From contig JAFLEI010000039.1 of assembly GCA_017301975.1 (NCBI GenBank), forward strand, positions 1 to 62,064: a stretch of DNA of 62,064 nucleotides. The letters run 5' to 3'. The notes under the pieces were generated by a model that searched no databases, was not told where the DNA came from, and saw nothing but the letters and a program-made list of their open reading frames with translations. This stretch comes from Verrucomicrobiota bacterium (lineage in GTDB: Bacteria; Verrucomicrobiota; Verrucomicrobiia; Verrucomicrobiales; Verrucomicrobiaceae). A program made the translations under genes and the position numbers. This document shows, piece after piece, positions 32,185 through 41,147 of this stretch. Numbering within the stretch: the first letter of the stretch is position 1; the number at the start of each line of letters is the position of its first letter.

Positions 32185-33546
32185 ATGTCTGAAAAGCGCC
32201 AGTTCTTCGGCACCGACGGCGTCCGTGCCGTGGCCAATCGTCACCCCATGACCCCAGAGTTCGTCATGCGCCTTGCGCAGGCCTCTGCCGTCGTTCTTGG
32301 GGGCAAACCCGAAGGGGGCGAACGTCCCAAAGCAGTTCTGGGGCGCGACACGCGTGCCTCAGGTGAAATGCTGGAGTCCGCGCTCGCGGCGGGGCTGAAT
32401 TCGGCGGGGGTGGATGTCATCCTCGCGGGACAGCTGCCGACACCGGCGGTGGCGATGCTCAGCGCGCAGCTGGGTGCGAACTTTGGCGTGATCGTTTCGG
32501 CCTCACACAATCCGTTCAAGGACAACGGCATCAAATTTGTCCATGGCGACGGCCACAAGCTCAATGACAAGACGGAGGTTGCCATTGAGCGCTTGGTGCT
32601 TGGCAATGAGGACACGCCGCGTCCGGAGGGCCGGGGCATTGGCCGAATCACCAAACTGGCGGACGGCGTGGATCGTTACGTGGCGCATGCGATTGCCTCG
32701 ATGGGTGGCGTGCGGCTCGATGGCATGCGAGTCGCGCTCGACAACGCGCATGGCGCTTCGTCCTTCACCAGCGCGCTCGCTTTGGAGCAGCTCGGAGCGG
32801 ACGTGCAGGTGTACCACTCCGAACCGGACGGCTTTAACATCAACGAGGAATGCGGCTGCACGCACGCCGATGAGATCGAGCGCATCGTGCGCCAGTGCCA
32901 GGCGCAGGCGGGCATCGCGCATGACGGCGATGCCGACCGAAGCGCGCTGTGCGATGAGGAGGCCATCGCGCTGGATGGTGACGAACTCATGGCCATTGCT
33001 GCCGAATCCATGCTGCGCAAAGGCACGCTGAAGCAGAACACGCTGGCCGTCACGGTGATGAGCAACTACGGGCTGGACGATCTTGTTTCGCGTCTGGGCG
33101 GCCGAGTCATCCGCACGGGAGTGGGCGACCGCTATGTGCTTGAGGAAATGCGCGGGCGGGGATTGAACTTCGGCGGCGAGCAGAGCGGCCACATCATCTT
33201 TGGCGACTGGGCCACCACGGGGGACGGCCTGATCGCGGGCCTGCAGATCCTGCGCATCATGAAGGAAACGGGCGAGCCCCTGAGCGAGCTGCGCAAGTGC
33301 CTCAAAAAATTCCCGCAGTGCTCGCGCAACCTGCGCGTGCGCACGAAGCCGCCCATCGAGCAGCTTGTCGAGGCTGACAAGATCATCAAAGAGACTGAGA
33401 AGAAGCTTGGCGACTACGGCCGCGTGCTGCTGCGGTACTCGGGTACGGAATCGCTGATCCGCCTGCTGGTGGAAGGCCGTGATGTGGAGTATCTCGAAGC
33501 GCAGGCGGATAAGATTGCCTCCGCCGTTCTCGCGCAGATCGGATAA
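32185..33546 (+). CDS. glmM: Phosphoglucosamine mutase
   Basis: A 453-residue alpha-D-phosphohexomutase that converts glucosamine-6-phosphate to glucosamine-1-phosphate for UDP-GlcNAc. It opens FFGTDGVRAVANRHPMTPEF, has the phosphoserine loop IVSASHNPFKDNGIKF (catalytic serine about Ser107), the metal-binding DGDADRSALCDEE motif, the sugar-binding GGEQSGHIIF loop, and the phosphate-binding RYSGTESLIRLLVEG near the C-terminus. All four signature motifs are normal. It completes the cdaA operon. GlmM is known to bind CdaA and lower c-di-AMP synthesis in Firmicutes; whether it does so here is unknown. Confidence 0.96.
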   Translation: MSEKRQFFGTDGVRAVANRHPMTPEFVMRLAQASAVVLGGKPEGGERPKAVLGRDTRASGEMLESALAAGLNSAGVDVILAGQLPTPAVAMLSAQLGANFGVIVSASHNPFKDNGIKFVHGDGHKLNDKTEVAIERLVLGNEDTPRPEGRGIGRITKLADGVDRYVAHAIASMGGVRLDGMRVALDNAHGASSFTSALALEQLGADVQVYHSEPDGFNINEECGCTHADEIERIVRQCQAQAGIAHDGDADRSALCDEEAIALDGDELMAIAAESMLRKGTLKQNTLAVTVMSNYGLDDLVSRLGGRVIRTGVGDRYVLEEMRGRGLNFGGEQSGHIIFGDWATTGDGLIAGLQILRIMKETGEPLSELRKCLKKFPQCSRNLRVRTKPPIEQLVEADKIIKETEKKLGDYGRVLLRYSGTESLIRLLVEGRDVEYLEAQADKIASAVLAQIG

Positions 33547-33558
33547 CCTGGAGATGCG

Positions 33559-33729
33559 ATGAAAAACCACTTCGCGTCGGCATTGGCTCTTGGGGCCTGC
33601 ATCATCTTTGGCTGCGGAATCATCGCCATGGGATCCGGCAAGGATGCAGGTCTGATCGGTGCCTTCATCGCCATAGCCAGCGGAGGATGGCTGCTGAAGC
33701 AGGCGTGGGAGCTTTCAACCAAAGAGTGA
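33559..33729 (+). CDS. Small hydrophobic protein between glmM and bioD
   Basis: A 56-residue frame from the ATG at 33559, 12 bases after the glmM stop and ending 2 bases before the GTG of bioD. It has two hydrophobic stretches (about 7-24 and 31-45) joined by GSGKDAG, so it is probably a two-helix membrane protein. A GGAG sequence lies just upstream. The tight fit between two real genes on the same strand supports it; no family is recognised. Confidence 0.5.
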   Translation: MKNHFASALALGACIIFGCGIIAMGSGKDAGLIGAFIAIASGGWLLKQAWELSTKE

Positions 33730-33731
33730 TT

Positions 33732-34355
33732 GTGAGCCATTACTTCATCACCGGTACTGACACCGACGCAGGCAAGACCTACGTGACCTGCCTGCTGCTG
33801 GAGGCCTTGAAACGTGAAGGCAAAACTGCCGGTGGTTTCAAGCCTTTCGTCTGCGGTCAGCGTGATGATGCGATTCATCTCGCGAATGCGAGCAGCGAAG
33901 GACTGACGGTCGAGGAGGTGAATCCGGTGTGGTTCAAGGTGCCCGCCGCTCCCTATGCGGCCGCGCTGATGGAAAACCGCCGGTTTGAGCTGAACGAGGT
34001 GATCGCCCGTTTTCAGGCGCTTGGCCAGCGTCACGACCATGTCCTCGTTGAGGGGGCCGGGGGCTGGGAGGTGCCCTTGAATGAGTTTTCCACGATGGCT
34101 GACTTTGCGCAGCGTCTGGCGCTGCCGGTGATCGTTGTGGTGAACAACAAGCTGGGCTGCCTGAACCACACGATTCTCACCGTGCGCAACATCCAGGCCC
34201 GGGGGCTCACCTGTGCAGGCGTCATTTTGAACTACGTCCGGGAGGAGCGCGACGCGGCCAGCATCAGCAACCGCATGGTGCTGGAGCACTTTCTAGACGT
34301 ACCGGTCCTGGCCGAAATCATGCACGGCGAGACGGAAATCGAGTGGCCTTTGTGA
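33732..34355 (+). CDS. bioD: Dethiobiotin synthetase
   Basis: A 207-residue enzyme that closes the ureido ring of dethiobiotin from diaminopelargonic acid, CO2 and ATP. It starts with GTG at 33732: the P-loop GTDTDAGKT is then at residues 8-16, as in the family. LLVEGAGGWEVPLNEFSTMA is the second motif (written here as VLVEGAGGW), and VNNKLGCLNHTILTVRNIQ is the nucleotide-base region. Other biotin genes are not in the window. It may be co-transcribed with the small protein and glmM. Confidence 0.92.
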   Translation: MSHYFITGTDTDAGKTYVTCLLLEALKREGKTAGGFKPFVCGQRDDAIHLANASSEGLTVEEVNPVWFKVPAAPYAAALMENRRFELNEVIARFQALGQRHDHVLVEGAGGWEVPLNEFSTMADFAQRLALPVIVVVNNKLGCLNHTILTVRNIQARGLTCAGVILNYVREERDAASISNRMVLEHFLDVPVLAEIMHGETEIEWPL

Positions 34356-34465
34356 AGGGTGGGGGAATCCGAACCCGCCACGGAGTCGGTGTTGACAAAA
34401 ATCTCGTTAAGATTTCCTATTTCGGCATTGTCCTGCCCAAAGCCAGGCATTCTAAACCCACCCCT

Positions 34466-34966
34466 ATGAAATCGCCCCTCCTCCTGTGTCTGGCCACCTT
34501 GCTCGCCGCCCCTCTGGCATTCTCGGCTGACAAAGCCATCGATTTTCCGAAGGCGGCTCCGCTCGTCACGTTTTCGCTGCCAGACAGCTGGGTGGTGGAT
34601 TTGGATGATGAAGGTCTGATGGCCACGCCGACCAAGGATGATGACAGCGTAATCGTGGAGATGTCTGAGCTTGAAGCCGGGCTGGACAGTTTTGATGCGG
34701 CGGTCAAAGAGGCGAAGGAGACGGTGTCAGAATTCAAAAACATGAAGTATGACGAGATGCAGAAGGGCGAGAAGGACGGCCTGGGCATTGCCATCCTTAA
34801 TGCCGAGGGCGAAGACGAAAACGGCAAGGCATTCATCAATCTCGTGCTGCTCGCCAAACCCGGTGCCAAGGAGTTTATTTTGCTGTCCTGCATCTCATCG
34901 AAAGAAGGCAGTGACAAGCATGGTGCCGCCATTGGGGCGCTGATAGGCTCCATCAAGGCCAGGTGA
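34466..34966 (+). CDS. Secreted protein, first of two tandem paralogues
   Basis: A 166-residue protein from the ATG at 34466 with a signal peptide (MKSPLLLCLATLLAAPLAFS). The mature part begins FPKAAPLVTFSLPDSWVVD and ends GSDKHGAAIGALIGSIKAR. It shares layout with the protein at 35054: signal, a beta start with F/P-rich sequence, an acidic middle with EAKETVSEFKNMKYDEMQKG, and a C-terminal helix ending IGSIK. Looks like a small periplasmic protein of the PsbP/DcrB-like kind (predicted alpha-beta sandwich), but that is a weak guess. Confidence 0.6.
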   Translation: MKSPLLLCLATLLAAPLAFSADKAIDFPKAAPLVTFSLPDSWVVDLDDEGLMATPTKDDDSVIVEMSELEAGLDSFDAAVKEAKETVSEFKNMKYDEMQKGEKDGLGIAILNAEGEDENGKAFINLVLLAKPGAKEFILLSCISSKEGSDKHGAAIGALIGSIKAR

Positions 34967-34992
34967 GCCCCACCTCCACATGATTTCCTGAG

Positions 34993-35025
34993 CAACCCCT
35001 TTTTCTGAATACGAAGAAGGGGTTG
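34993..35025 (+). terminator. Hairpin terminator between the paralogues
   Basis: CAACCCCTT (34993-35001) pairs with AAGGGGTTG (35017-35025) around a 15-base loop, followed by a short T-rich run (TTCGTTT). It separates the two tandem paralogues at 34466 and 35054, so they may be separate transcripts. Confidence 0.55.
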
Positions 35026-35053
35026 TTCGTTTAAAGCCGCGCCATCATCTCCC

Positions 35054-35545
35054 ATGAAAAAATCCCTCCTCATCTCCCTCGTTGCCCTCGTTCTCACGCC
35101 TGCCCTGCGCGCTGACCAAGTCTTCAACTATCCTTCAGAAAAGCCGATCTTCTCCATCGCCTTTCCTGATGCCTCGAAGATCGAGACCGGTGATCAATCA
35201 CTTTCCGCCTCATCCGCCGATGAACTGGTGAACATGGAGCTGGTGGCTTTGGATGCTGATGAGGCTGCCAGTGCGATCGATGATGCGAAGGAAGGGCTGG
35301 AAGAGGAGCTCAAAGGGATCAAATGGCTGGGAGAGCCGGAGAAGGGCGAGCTCAACGGCTTGCAGGCCACCTTCCTCAATGGCAATGTCACTCTGGAAGG
35401 CGTGAAGATGGCGGTGAACTGCGCTGTGTTTGCACCGAAAGCTGGCGACACCTTTTTCATGCTTTTCAACGTCGTCCCGCTGGAGTCTCTGAAGGTGCAT
35501 GGTGACGAGATCGAAAAGGTGCTGAAATCCATCAAAGGCAAATGA
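35054..35545 (+). CDS. Secreted protein, second tandem paralogue
   Basis: A 163-residue protein with a signal peptide (MKKSLLISLVALVLTPALRA). The mature part starts DQVFNYPSEKPIFSIAFPDA and has the acidic central helix EAASAIDDAKEGLEEELKG, then VFAPKAGDTFFMLFNVVP and a closing helix IEKVLKSIKGK. Sequence similarity to the gene at 34466 is low but the layout and length match, so an old duplication is likely. Its stop overlaps the next start (ATGA). Confidence 0.6.
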   Translation: MKKSLLISLVALVLTPALRADQVFNYPSEKPIFSIAFPDASKIETGDQSLSASSADELVNMELVALDADEAASAIDDAKEGLEEELKGIKWLGEPEKGELNGLQATFLNGNVTLEGVKMAVNCAVFAPKAGDTFFMLFNVVPLESLKVHGDEIEKVLKSIKGK

Positions 35546-35901
35546 GCGAAGCAGCTTCGCCGGCCGCTGCCAAAGAGGGCGTTTCCATGATGTGGAAGGT
35601 TTGTGGCGTCCTCTTCATTGTGTTCTGGATCATCGCGCATCTCGCGTGGGGTGCGATGGCGTTCATTGCGGATGTGATGGCGAATGACTCGGGCCGTGCG
35701 GATCCGAACAAACACATGATGCTGATCTTTGGCATGATGGGCGGCCAGGTGCTTTGCGGTGCGGCGGGAGTGCCGGCCGGGCTGGCGTTTTTCTGGCGCA
35801 GCAGGCGCAAGCTTCTGCTTTGGCTGTTTGCGATCCTGTTTGTGGTCGGTGCCCTGATCCAAGGCGGTGTCTTTTATTCTTTCTTCTCTTCCATGCCATG
35901 A
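35542..35901 (+). CDS. Four-helix membrane protein
   Basis: A 119-residue protein with three or four hydrophobic helices (about 15-45, 53-72 and 88-115) and no charged motif that I recognise. It overlaps the secreted paralogue upstream by 4 bases and the next gene by 4 bases (ATGA on both sides), so the three genes 35054-36641 are one operon. Function unknown. Confidence 0.55.
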   Translation: MSEAASPAAAKEGVSMMWKVCGVLFIVFWIIAHLAWGAMAFIADVMANDSGRADPNKHMMLIFGMMGGQVLCGAAGVPAGLAFFWRSRRKLLLWLFAILFVVGALIQGGVFYSFFSSMP

Positions 35902-36641
35902 ACAAGCTTCTCATCCTTCCATCGCTCCTGCTGAGCACCGTCATCTCAGCCGCTGAACCGCAGACGCTGTTTTTTGCGCAGGAGAACGCCAAGGAATACA
36001 CGCGCATCGCTCTGACCATCGATGGGGGTCAGGTCACCGGAACTCAGAACTGGCTGCCGAAACAGCCTGACGGGCATGGGGCGCATGGCACGATCAGCGG
36101 AAAGGTCACTGACGGCCTTATTCGAGTGCTCTATGAGTACACCATCGAAGGCTCTGAGCAGTCGGAGGAGGAGGTGCTGAAGCTTGATGGCGACAAACTC
36201 TACATTGGTGAAGGTCAGCTGCTGGCGGACCCCAAGAATGACGCGCATCTGAAGCTGGAAGATCCCAGCAAGGTGGTCTTCAAGAAGCCGCTGACGAAGA
36301 TTCCCACTTTCGAACCGAAGGCGGGAACTCCGGAGCGTAAGGCCATCATGGATGCGATGCGTGCGCCGGTGAGCGCCGAAGTGGGGCGGGACGTTGTTTT
36401 CACCGGCACGGTGCGTGTCAGCGGCTCATGGGCGCGCTTCAACGGTCACGTGGATCCCGTGGGAGGCAAACCGAGGAACGAAGACATCGCTGCGGAGATG
36501 GAACTGGACTTTTTCGCGCTGCTGCAAAAAGACGGCAAGGGTGGCTGGAAGGTCCTGCACCAAGGTTTTGCCGGAGACATCGGCGTGATGGAGGCGGTGA
36601 AGGAAAATTATCCGAAGGCGCCGTGGGTGTTGTTTGAATGA
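35898..36641 (+). CDS. Secreted two-part protein of unknown function
   Basis: A 247-residue protein from the ATG at 35898 with a signal peptide (MNKLLILPSLLLSTVISAAE). The first half is beta-rich with a conserved-looking GTISGKVTDGLIRVLYEYTI stretch, like small periplasmic proteins that bind divalent ions. The second half (about 138-245) starts with GTPERKAIMDAMRAPV and contains FTGTVRVSGSWARFNGHV and a closing GGWKVLHQGFAGDI. This second part matches a pattern seen in many secreted bacterial proteins of unknown role. Last gene of its operon; convergent with the PAP2 gene. Confidence 0.6.
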   Translation: MNKLLILPSLLLSTVISAAEPQTLFFAQENAKEYTRIALTIDGGQVTGTQNWLPKQPDGHGAHGTISGKVTDGLIRVLYEYTIEGSEQSEEEVLKLDGDKLYIGEGQLLADPKNDAHLKLEDPSKVVFKKPLTKIPTFEPKAGTPERKAIMDAMRAPVSAEVGRDVVFTGTVRVSGSWARFNGHVDPVGGKPRNEDIAAEMELDFFALLQKDGKGGWKVLHQGFAGDIGVMEAVKENYPKAPWVLFE

Positions 36642-36648
36642 CTGCTAG

Positions 36649-37251
36649 TCACGCCTGACGGATGAAGCGCCTCGATATGAACACCACACCGAGGCCGACC
36701 AAGACGCCGATGGCCATCGAGGGCGGGATGTCGCTGGGCCAGTGGGCACCGCAGTAAACGCGTGAATAGCCGACGGCGGCTGCCAGCAGATACGTGAACA
36801 GACCGGCGCGGCGGTAGAAGCAGGCGATGACCGTGGCGGCAGCGAACATGTTGATGGTGTGGCTGGAGGGAAAGGATTTGCCAGTGGTGGCGCCGTTCGG
36901 CTCGCTCGGTTTGACGACGGGTTTTTCGAACAAGCGCATGAAGGCGGGCGAAGCGGTGCCGAGATCGCGGATGGTGATGCCAGCCAATGCATCGCGGGGG
37001 CGCACGCGGCCGATGGATTTTTTCAGGGTGTTGGAAATGACGCCGTCACCGAGGCCGATGGCGATGCCGAGGCAGAGCAGCATGATGCGAGCCCGCTTGC
37101 CGCCACGCCATGCGGTGATGAGCACGGCGAGGATGATGAGCGGCAGCCAGGCCTCGATGGCAGACAGGGCTGGCATCAGCCAGTCGAGCATCGGATAAGA
37201 CCATGCGGTGTTGATTTGATGCAGGAGGCTGAGATCCCAGGGTGAGGGCAT
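36649..37251 (-). CDS. PAP2-family membrane phosphatase
   Basis: A 200-residue protein with about five membrane helices and the three phosphatase motifs: KKSIGRVRPRD (77-87), FPSSHTIN (127-134, with the catalytic histidine) and SRVYCGAHWPSD (163-174, with the nucleophile histidine). Candidates are phosphatidylglycerophosphate, undecaprenyl pyrophosphate or lipid A phosphates. The adjacent GT39 glycosyltransferase gene uses undecaprenyl-phosphate sugars, which makes undecaprenyl pyrophosphatase or lipid A phosphatase attractive guesses. The GT39 gene is upstream on the same strand (47-base gap). Confidence 0.85.
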   Translation of the reverse strand: MPSPWDLSLLHQINTAWSYPMLDWLMPALSAIEAWLPLIILAVLITAWRGGKRARIMLLCLGIAIGLGDGVISNTLKKSIGRVRPRDALAGITIRDLGTASPAFMRLFEKPVVKPSEPNGATTGKSFPSSHTINMFAAATVIACFYRRAGLFTYLLAAAVGYSRVYCGAHWPSDIPPSMAIGVLVGLGVVFISRRFIRQA

Positions 37252-37298
37252 GAGGAGGGAAAAATGACGAAATCAGAACGTCGAATGACGATGATACG

Positions 37299-38882
37299 TC
37301 AGCGGCGGTCCTGAATCTCTTCGTGACTCGTTTTATTCGGGGCTTTGGTAGAGGTGCCTACGGCTTTCCAGCTCTTCAAATTTCGTGCAAGGTACACACT
37401 GAACTCGCGAGTCTCTTTTCCCAGAGGAATGCGGATGCTGCCACGATGCTCGATCTTTTCGAAGGCGGTGGTGAAGATCTCATTTTGTAACAGAGCAGCG
37501 ACCGGACCGGGTTCGAGAATGAGGGCATCGTCGCCGATGCGTTCTTCGGGGCCGGGCCAGATTTCATACTGGGACTGCACCGAATCGCTGGGCTCCCAGC
37601 GATAGAGGCGTGGATGCGAGGGCATGTAGAAGGCCATCTCTGCAGCGTGGTAGCGATGGCCGAGGGCCATGACGAAGGTGTTCTTTGGCCGTGGCACCTG
37701 ATCGAGGAATTTCTGGGCCTCGATGCCTGCTTCATTCCAGCCGCGCAGGCTGGAGAGTTTGCCGATCCCTTTTAATTCCGTGGTGAAGATGATGACGAGC
37801 GCGAGATGCACGATGAGGACCAAGGCACCGCCGACCCGCAGGGACCAGCGCTCCCAGCCGGGATGCAGCTTGAACGGTGCGGCTCCCCGCAGCCATGCGG
37901 CCCCGAGAATGAACGCAGGCACAAAGAAGGCGGCAGGCCAGTTTGGATTGATGCGCTGACGCAATGCCAGCACCGCAAAGCAGGCCAGCGCCGGAGCGGA
38001 GGCCAGCATGAGGAACAGCAGCGGACGTGAGAGATTTTTGCGCTGCTTCACCGCCGCGATCATGGCGGCCACCAGCGCGACAAACGTCACTGGGGTGTAG
38101 ATGAGCGCCTGCAGGCCGACGTTTTCCAAGGTGCGGCTGATCCATTTGCCAAAGCTGCGCGTCTCCCCGTCAAAATGATGCTTGGTATGCTCCAGGGTGA
38201 TCCAGGCATGGTTCTGATTCCACTGCAGCACGGGAATGATGAAGGCCATGCCGCAGAGGATGGAGAGCCACATTCGGGGATTGCGCAGCAGGGCGCGATC
38301 CTCACGGGAAACAGCGGCGAAGAGAAGCATGAGAGCCGGGAAGGCGAGCATGATCTGCTTGCTCAGGGTGCCGATGCCGATCACGAGAGCGAGTGCAAGC
38401 CAGCGCGTGTTGCATGTTGGTTTTTGCGCGGCATACCAGAACAGCAGCAGGCCCAGCGTCCAGCACAGCAGAAGGGGGGCATCGATGGTGAACAGCAGGT
38501 TCAGCCCGGCATTGGCAATGGTCAGAAGCACCAGCACGGCGGTGAGGAAAGCTGTGCGTGCATCAAACAGCACCAGCGCGATGCGGTGGATGATGACCAG
38601 GGTGGCCGTGCCCAGCAGAAGGGCTGCGAAGCGGATGCCCCACTCGGCATTGCCTGTGAGCGCGCCGATGATGCCCATCATCCAGCCGATCATGGGCGGC
38701 TTGCTGTAGTAGCACCAGTCCGGCCTGCGGCCCCAGTCCCAGTAGTAGGCCTCGTCTCCCGCGAGATCCGCACCATGGACGAAGAGCAGCATCACGCCGA
38801 TGCGCGCGATGAAAACGGCGGCTAGAAGCCACCAGAAGCGTTTAATCCAGGTCGAGGAGTCAGATGCGGGAGTCAAAGACAT
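37299..38882 (-). CDS. GT39/ArnT-like membrane glycosyltransferase
   Basis: About 527 residues from the ATG at 38882, with some 10-12 membrane helices. The first periplasmic loop contains ADLAGDEAYYWDWGRRPDWC with the paired acidic residues (D-E) of the PMT_2/ArnT family, and YYSKPPMIGWMMGIIGALTG follows as in family members. These enzymes move sugars from polyprenyl-phosphate carriers to lipid A or proteins in the periplasm. The acceptor cannot be told here. Codons upstream of 38882 are open in frame but are not supported by a signal or membrane start. Confidence 0.85.
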   Translation of the reverse strand: MSLTPASDSSTWIKRFWWLLAAVFIARIGVMLLFVHGADLAGDEAYYWDWGRRPDWCYYSKPPMIGWMMGIIGALTGNAEWGIRFAALLLGTATLVIIHRIALVLFDARTAFLTAVLVLLTIANAGLNLLFTIDAPLLLCWTLGLLLFWYAAQKPTCNTRWLALALVIGIGTLSKQIMLAFPALMLLFAAVSREDRALLRNPRMWLSILCGMAFIIPVLQWNQNHAWITLEHTKHHFDGETRSFGKWISRTLENVGLQALIYTPVTFVALVAAMIAAVKQRKNLSRPLLFLMLASAPALACFAVLALRQRINPNWPAAFFVPAFILGAAWLRGAAPFKLHPGWERWSLRVGGALVLIVHLALVIIFTTELKGIGKLSSLRGWNEAGIEAQKFLDQVPRPKNTFVMALGHRYHAAEMAFYMPSHPRLYRWEPSDSVQSQYEIWPGPEERIGDDALILEPGPVAALLQNEIFTTAFEKIEHRGSIRIPLGKETREFSVYLARNLKSWKAVGTSTKAPNKTSHEEIQDRR

Positions 38883-38996
38883 GCGCGTGCATGATAGCCG
38901 TGAGTGCCGGGTGGGAAATGGGAAACCCATCTGACGATCTTGTTTCTTGGCTGCTTGCACCCTGCTGCGGCGCAGGCACCGTGCGGGAAAGGAATG

Positions 38997-40217
38997 ATGA
39001 ACGATACGGCGCAAAAAGAAATCGACTGGCTCTACAGCACCCAGTTCTACGGCATCAAGCTGGGGCTCGACAATGTGCAGCGACTGCTGAGCGAACTGAA
39101 GCTGCCGGCGGCGGGGCAGAAGTTCATTCACGTGGCCGGCACGAATGGGAAGGGCTCCACCTGTGCCTTCATGCATTCGATTTTAAAGGCCGCAGGCATC
39201 AATGCGGGACTGTTTACGTCGCCTCACTTGATTCAGTTTGGGGAGCGGATTCGGGATGCTGAGCGAATGATCACGTCTGACGAAATCGCGGCAGGTGTCG
39301 TACGATTGCGCGAGCGGGTGGCAGGGTGGGATCCGCATCCTACGTTTTTTGAGCTGACGCTGGCGCTGGCGCTGGAATGGTTCGCGCAGCGTGACAATCC
39401 GTGGGTGGTGCTGGAGACTGGGCTGGGAGGTCGGCTGGACGCGACCAATGCCGTCATGCCTGCGGTGAGTGTCATTACTCCGATCGGATGGGATCACATG
39501 GACATGCTGGGAGACACGCTGGCGAAGATTGGTGCTGAGAAGGCGGGGATTATCAAGCCGGGGGTGCCGGTGGTGACGATGAGGCAGGAGGCTGAGGTGC
39601 TGGAGGTGATTTCACGCGTCGCTGCCGAGCGTAGGGCGCCGCTTACGATTGTCGAAACGGCGTGGCATGAGGAAGCTGGCCTGGCGGGGCCGCATCAGCG
39701 ATGGAATGCGGCCATGGCTGTGGCGGCACTGAGGGCGGCAGGATTCAACTTCGATGACGAAGTGATCGCGCGTGGTTTGCGTGAGGTGCAATGGCCTGCG
39801 CGGTTTCAAAAAGTGGGCGGTTGCATCATTGACGGGGCGCATAACATCGATGCTGCGCGCGTGCTGGCGCAAACGTGGTGCGAGCAGTTTCCGAATGAGA
39901 AGGCGGAGGTCATCTTTGGTGCTGTGGCTGGCAAGGATACCGCTGCGGTGCTGCGTGAGCTTGCGCCCATTGCGGCGAGCTGGCATTTCACGGGATTTCA
40001 GTCACCGCGTGCGCTGACTCCGGAGGCACTGCGGGAGATTTGGAATGGGCTGGGGCTTGAGGCCCGAGCTGTGACCACGCATGCGCGTGTGGTTGATGCC
40101 CTGGGGGCTGTGAAACCGGAGGGGAAGGTGCTGATCGCGGGTTCGCTTTATCTGGCGGGAGAAGCGCTGGCGCTGATGGAGAACAAGGCTGCTGCGTTTG
40201 AGAAGAGTGCGCAGTGA
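38997..40217 (+). CDS. folC: Folylpolyglutamate synthase / dihydrofolate synthase
   Basis: About 406 residues from the ATG at 38997, with AAAGGA in front. Mur-ligase-family enzyme that adds glutamates to folate (and dihydropteroate). The P-loop FIHVAGTNGKGSTCAF is at about 43-58 with Lys52, then FTSPHLIQFGERIRDAERMI is the folate loop, LETGLGGRLDATNAV the Mg/ATP motif, ITPIGWDHMDMLGDTLAKI the next conserved helix, and IDGAHNIDAARVLAQTW the late domain. All are typical. It is divergent from the GT39 gene and convergent with the NYN gene. Confidence 0.93.
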   Translation: MNDTAQKEIDWLYSTQFYGIKLGLDNVQRLLSELKLPAAGQKFIHVAGTNGKGSTCAFMHSILKAAGINAGLFTSPHLIQFGERIRDAERMITSDEIAAGVVRLRERVAGWDPHPTFFELTLALALEWFAQRDNPWVVLETGLGGRLDATNAVMPAVSVITPIGWDHMDMLGDTLAKIGAEKAGIIKPGVPVVTMRQEAEVLEVISRVAAERRAPLTIVETAWHEEAGLAGPHQRWNAAMAVAALRAAGFNFDDEVIARGLREVQWPARFQKVGGCIIDGAHNIDAARVLAQTWCEQFPNEKAEVIFGAVAGKDTAAVLRELAPIAASWHFTGFQSPRALTPEALREIWNGLGLEARAVTTHARVVDALGAVKPEGKVLIAGSLYLAGEALALMENKAAAFEKSAQ

Positions 40218-40239
40218 GGTGCGGTGACGCTGATCGACG

Positions 40240-40253
40240 GGCAGGAGTGCCCA
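40240..40253. terminator. Small hairpin between folC and the NYN gene
   Basis: GGGCA-GGAG-TGCCC is a short 5-bp stem just after folC and just before the convergent stop of the NYN-LOTUS gene. No T-run. Possibly a bidirectional terminator; weak evidence. Confidence 0.3.
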
Positions 40254-40258
40254 TCGTA

Positions 40259-41098
40259 CTATTCTTCGGAGGCTGAGACTTTGATGCGGTAGCCGTTTTC
40301 GTTTTTCTCGAGCTTCATCAGGCCGCGATCTGCGGCTGCTTCGAGGAGTGCGCTGAAGGTGCTGAAGCCGTAGAAGCGTTCGTCGAACTGGGGCTGGCGG
40401 CGGCGGATGGCCTGTTTGACGGGGCCGGCCCAGACGGTGTCGCTGCCGCTGCGGCCGAGCATGGCTTCGACGGTTTCCACGACGAGCTGGATGGCTTTTT
40501 CGGGATCGCCGCCGGGTTTGCGTTCCTGTGTGGTGGCCGGTTTGGCGGTGGAGGGGGCGGGCTTGGCGCGTGCGATGCGCTTTTTGGTCTTTTCTTCTTC
40601 GCGCACGAGATCGTCGTAGAAGATGAATTCGTCGCAGTTGTCGATGAAGAGGCCGCTGGTGGACTGCTTCACACCGACGCCGATGACGGTCTTGTTGTTT
40701 TCACGCAGCTTGCTCACGAGTGGGGAGAAATCGGAGTCGCCGCTGACGATGGCGAAGGTGTCCACATGGGGCTTGGTGTAGCAGAGATCAAGGGCGTCCA
40801 CGACCATGCGGATGTCTGCGGAATTTTTGCCCGACTGGCGCACATGGGGAATCTCGATCAGTTCAAACGAAGCCTGATGGATGCCGGCCTTGAAGCTTTT
40901 GTAGTGGTCCCAGTCGCAGTAGGCTTTCTTCACCACGATGCTGCCTTTCAGCAGCAGGCGGTCGAGCACCTTGTTCATGTCGAACTTGTCATACTGGGCG
41001 TCCTTCACGCCGATGGCCAGGTTTTCAAAGTCACAGAAAACAGCGATGGTGTGCGTGCGGTCGGTCGTTTGAGCGCGGTCGGTGGAGGGGGTGGCCAT
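40259..41098 (-). CDS. NYN-domain putative RNase with C-terminal OST-HTH/LOTUS domain
   Basis: A 279-residue protein. The NYN (PIN-like) nuclease domain at about 15-165 has all acidic positions: IAVFCDFENLA (Asp23), NSADIRMVVDALDLC, and FAIVSGDSDFSPLVSKLREN. Such LabA/limkain-b1-type domains cut RNA or, in some cases, act as decapping or regulatory modules. A charged linker (about 170-205) leads to an OST-HTH/LOTUS RNA-binding domain (about 208-278, with VWAGPVKQAIRRRQPQFDER). The gene lies 49 bases downstream of jetD on the same strand, so it can be read as a fifth gene of the Wadjet operon, although this family also occurs alone. Confidence 0.88.
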   Translation of the reverse strand: MATPSTDRAQTTDRTHTIAVFCDFENLAIGVKDAQYDKFDMNKVLDRLLLKGSIVVKKAYCDWDHYKSFKAGIHQASFELIEIPHVRQSGKNSADIRMVVDALDLCYTKPHVDTFAIVSGDSDFSPLVSKLRENNKTVIGVGVKQSTSGLFIDNCDEFIFYDDLVREEEKTKKRIARAKPAPSTAKPATTQERKPGGDPEKAIQLVVETVEAMLGRSGSDTVWAGPVKQAIRRRQPQFDERFYGFSTFSALLEAAADRGLMKLEKNENGYRIKVSASEE

Positions 41099-41147
41099 GG
41101 TGCGAGATCGTCCGCCTGCGGAGGCTCCGGGTCAACTGGCGTTCCAG

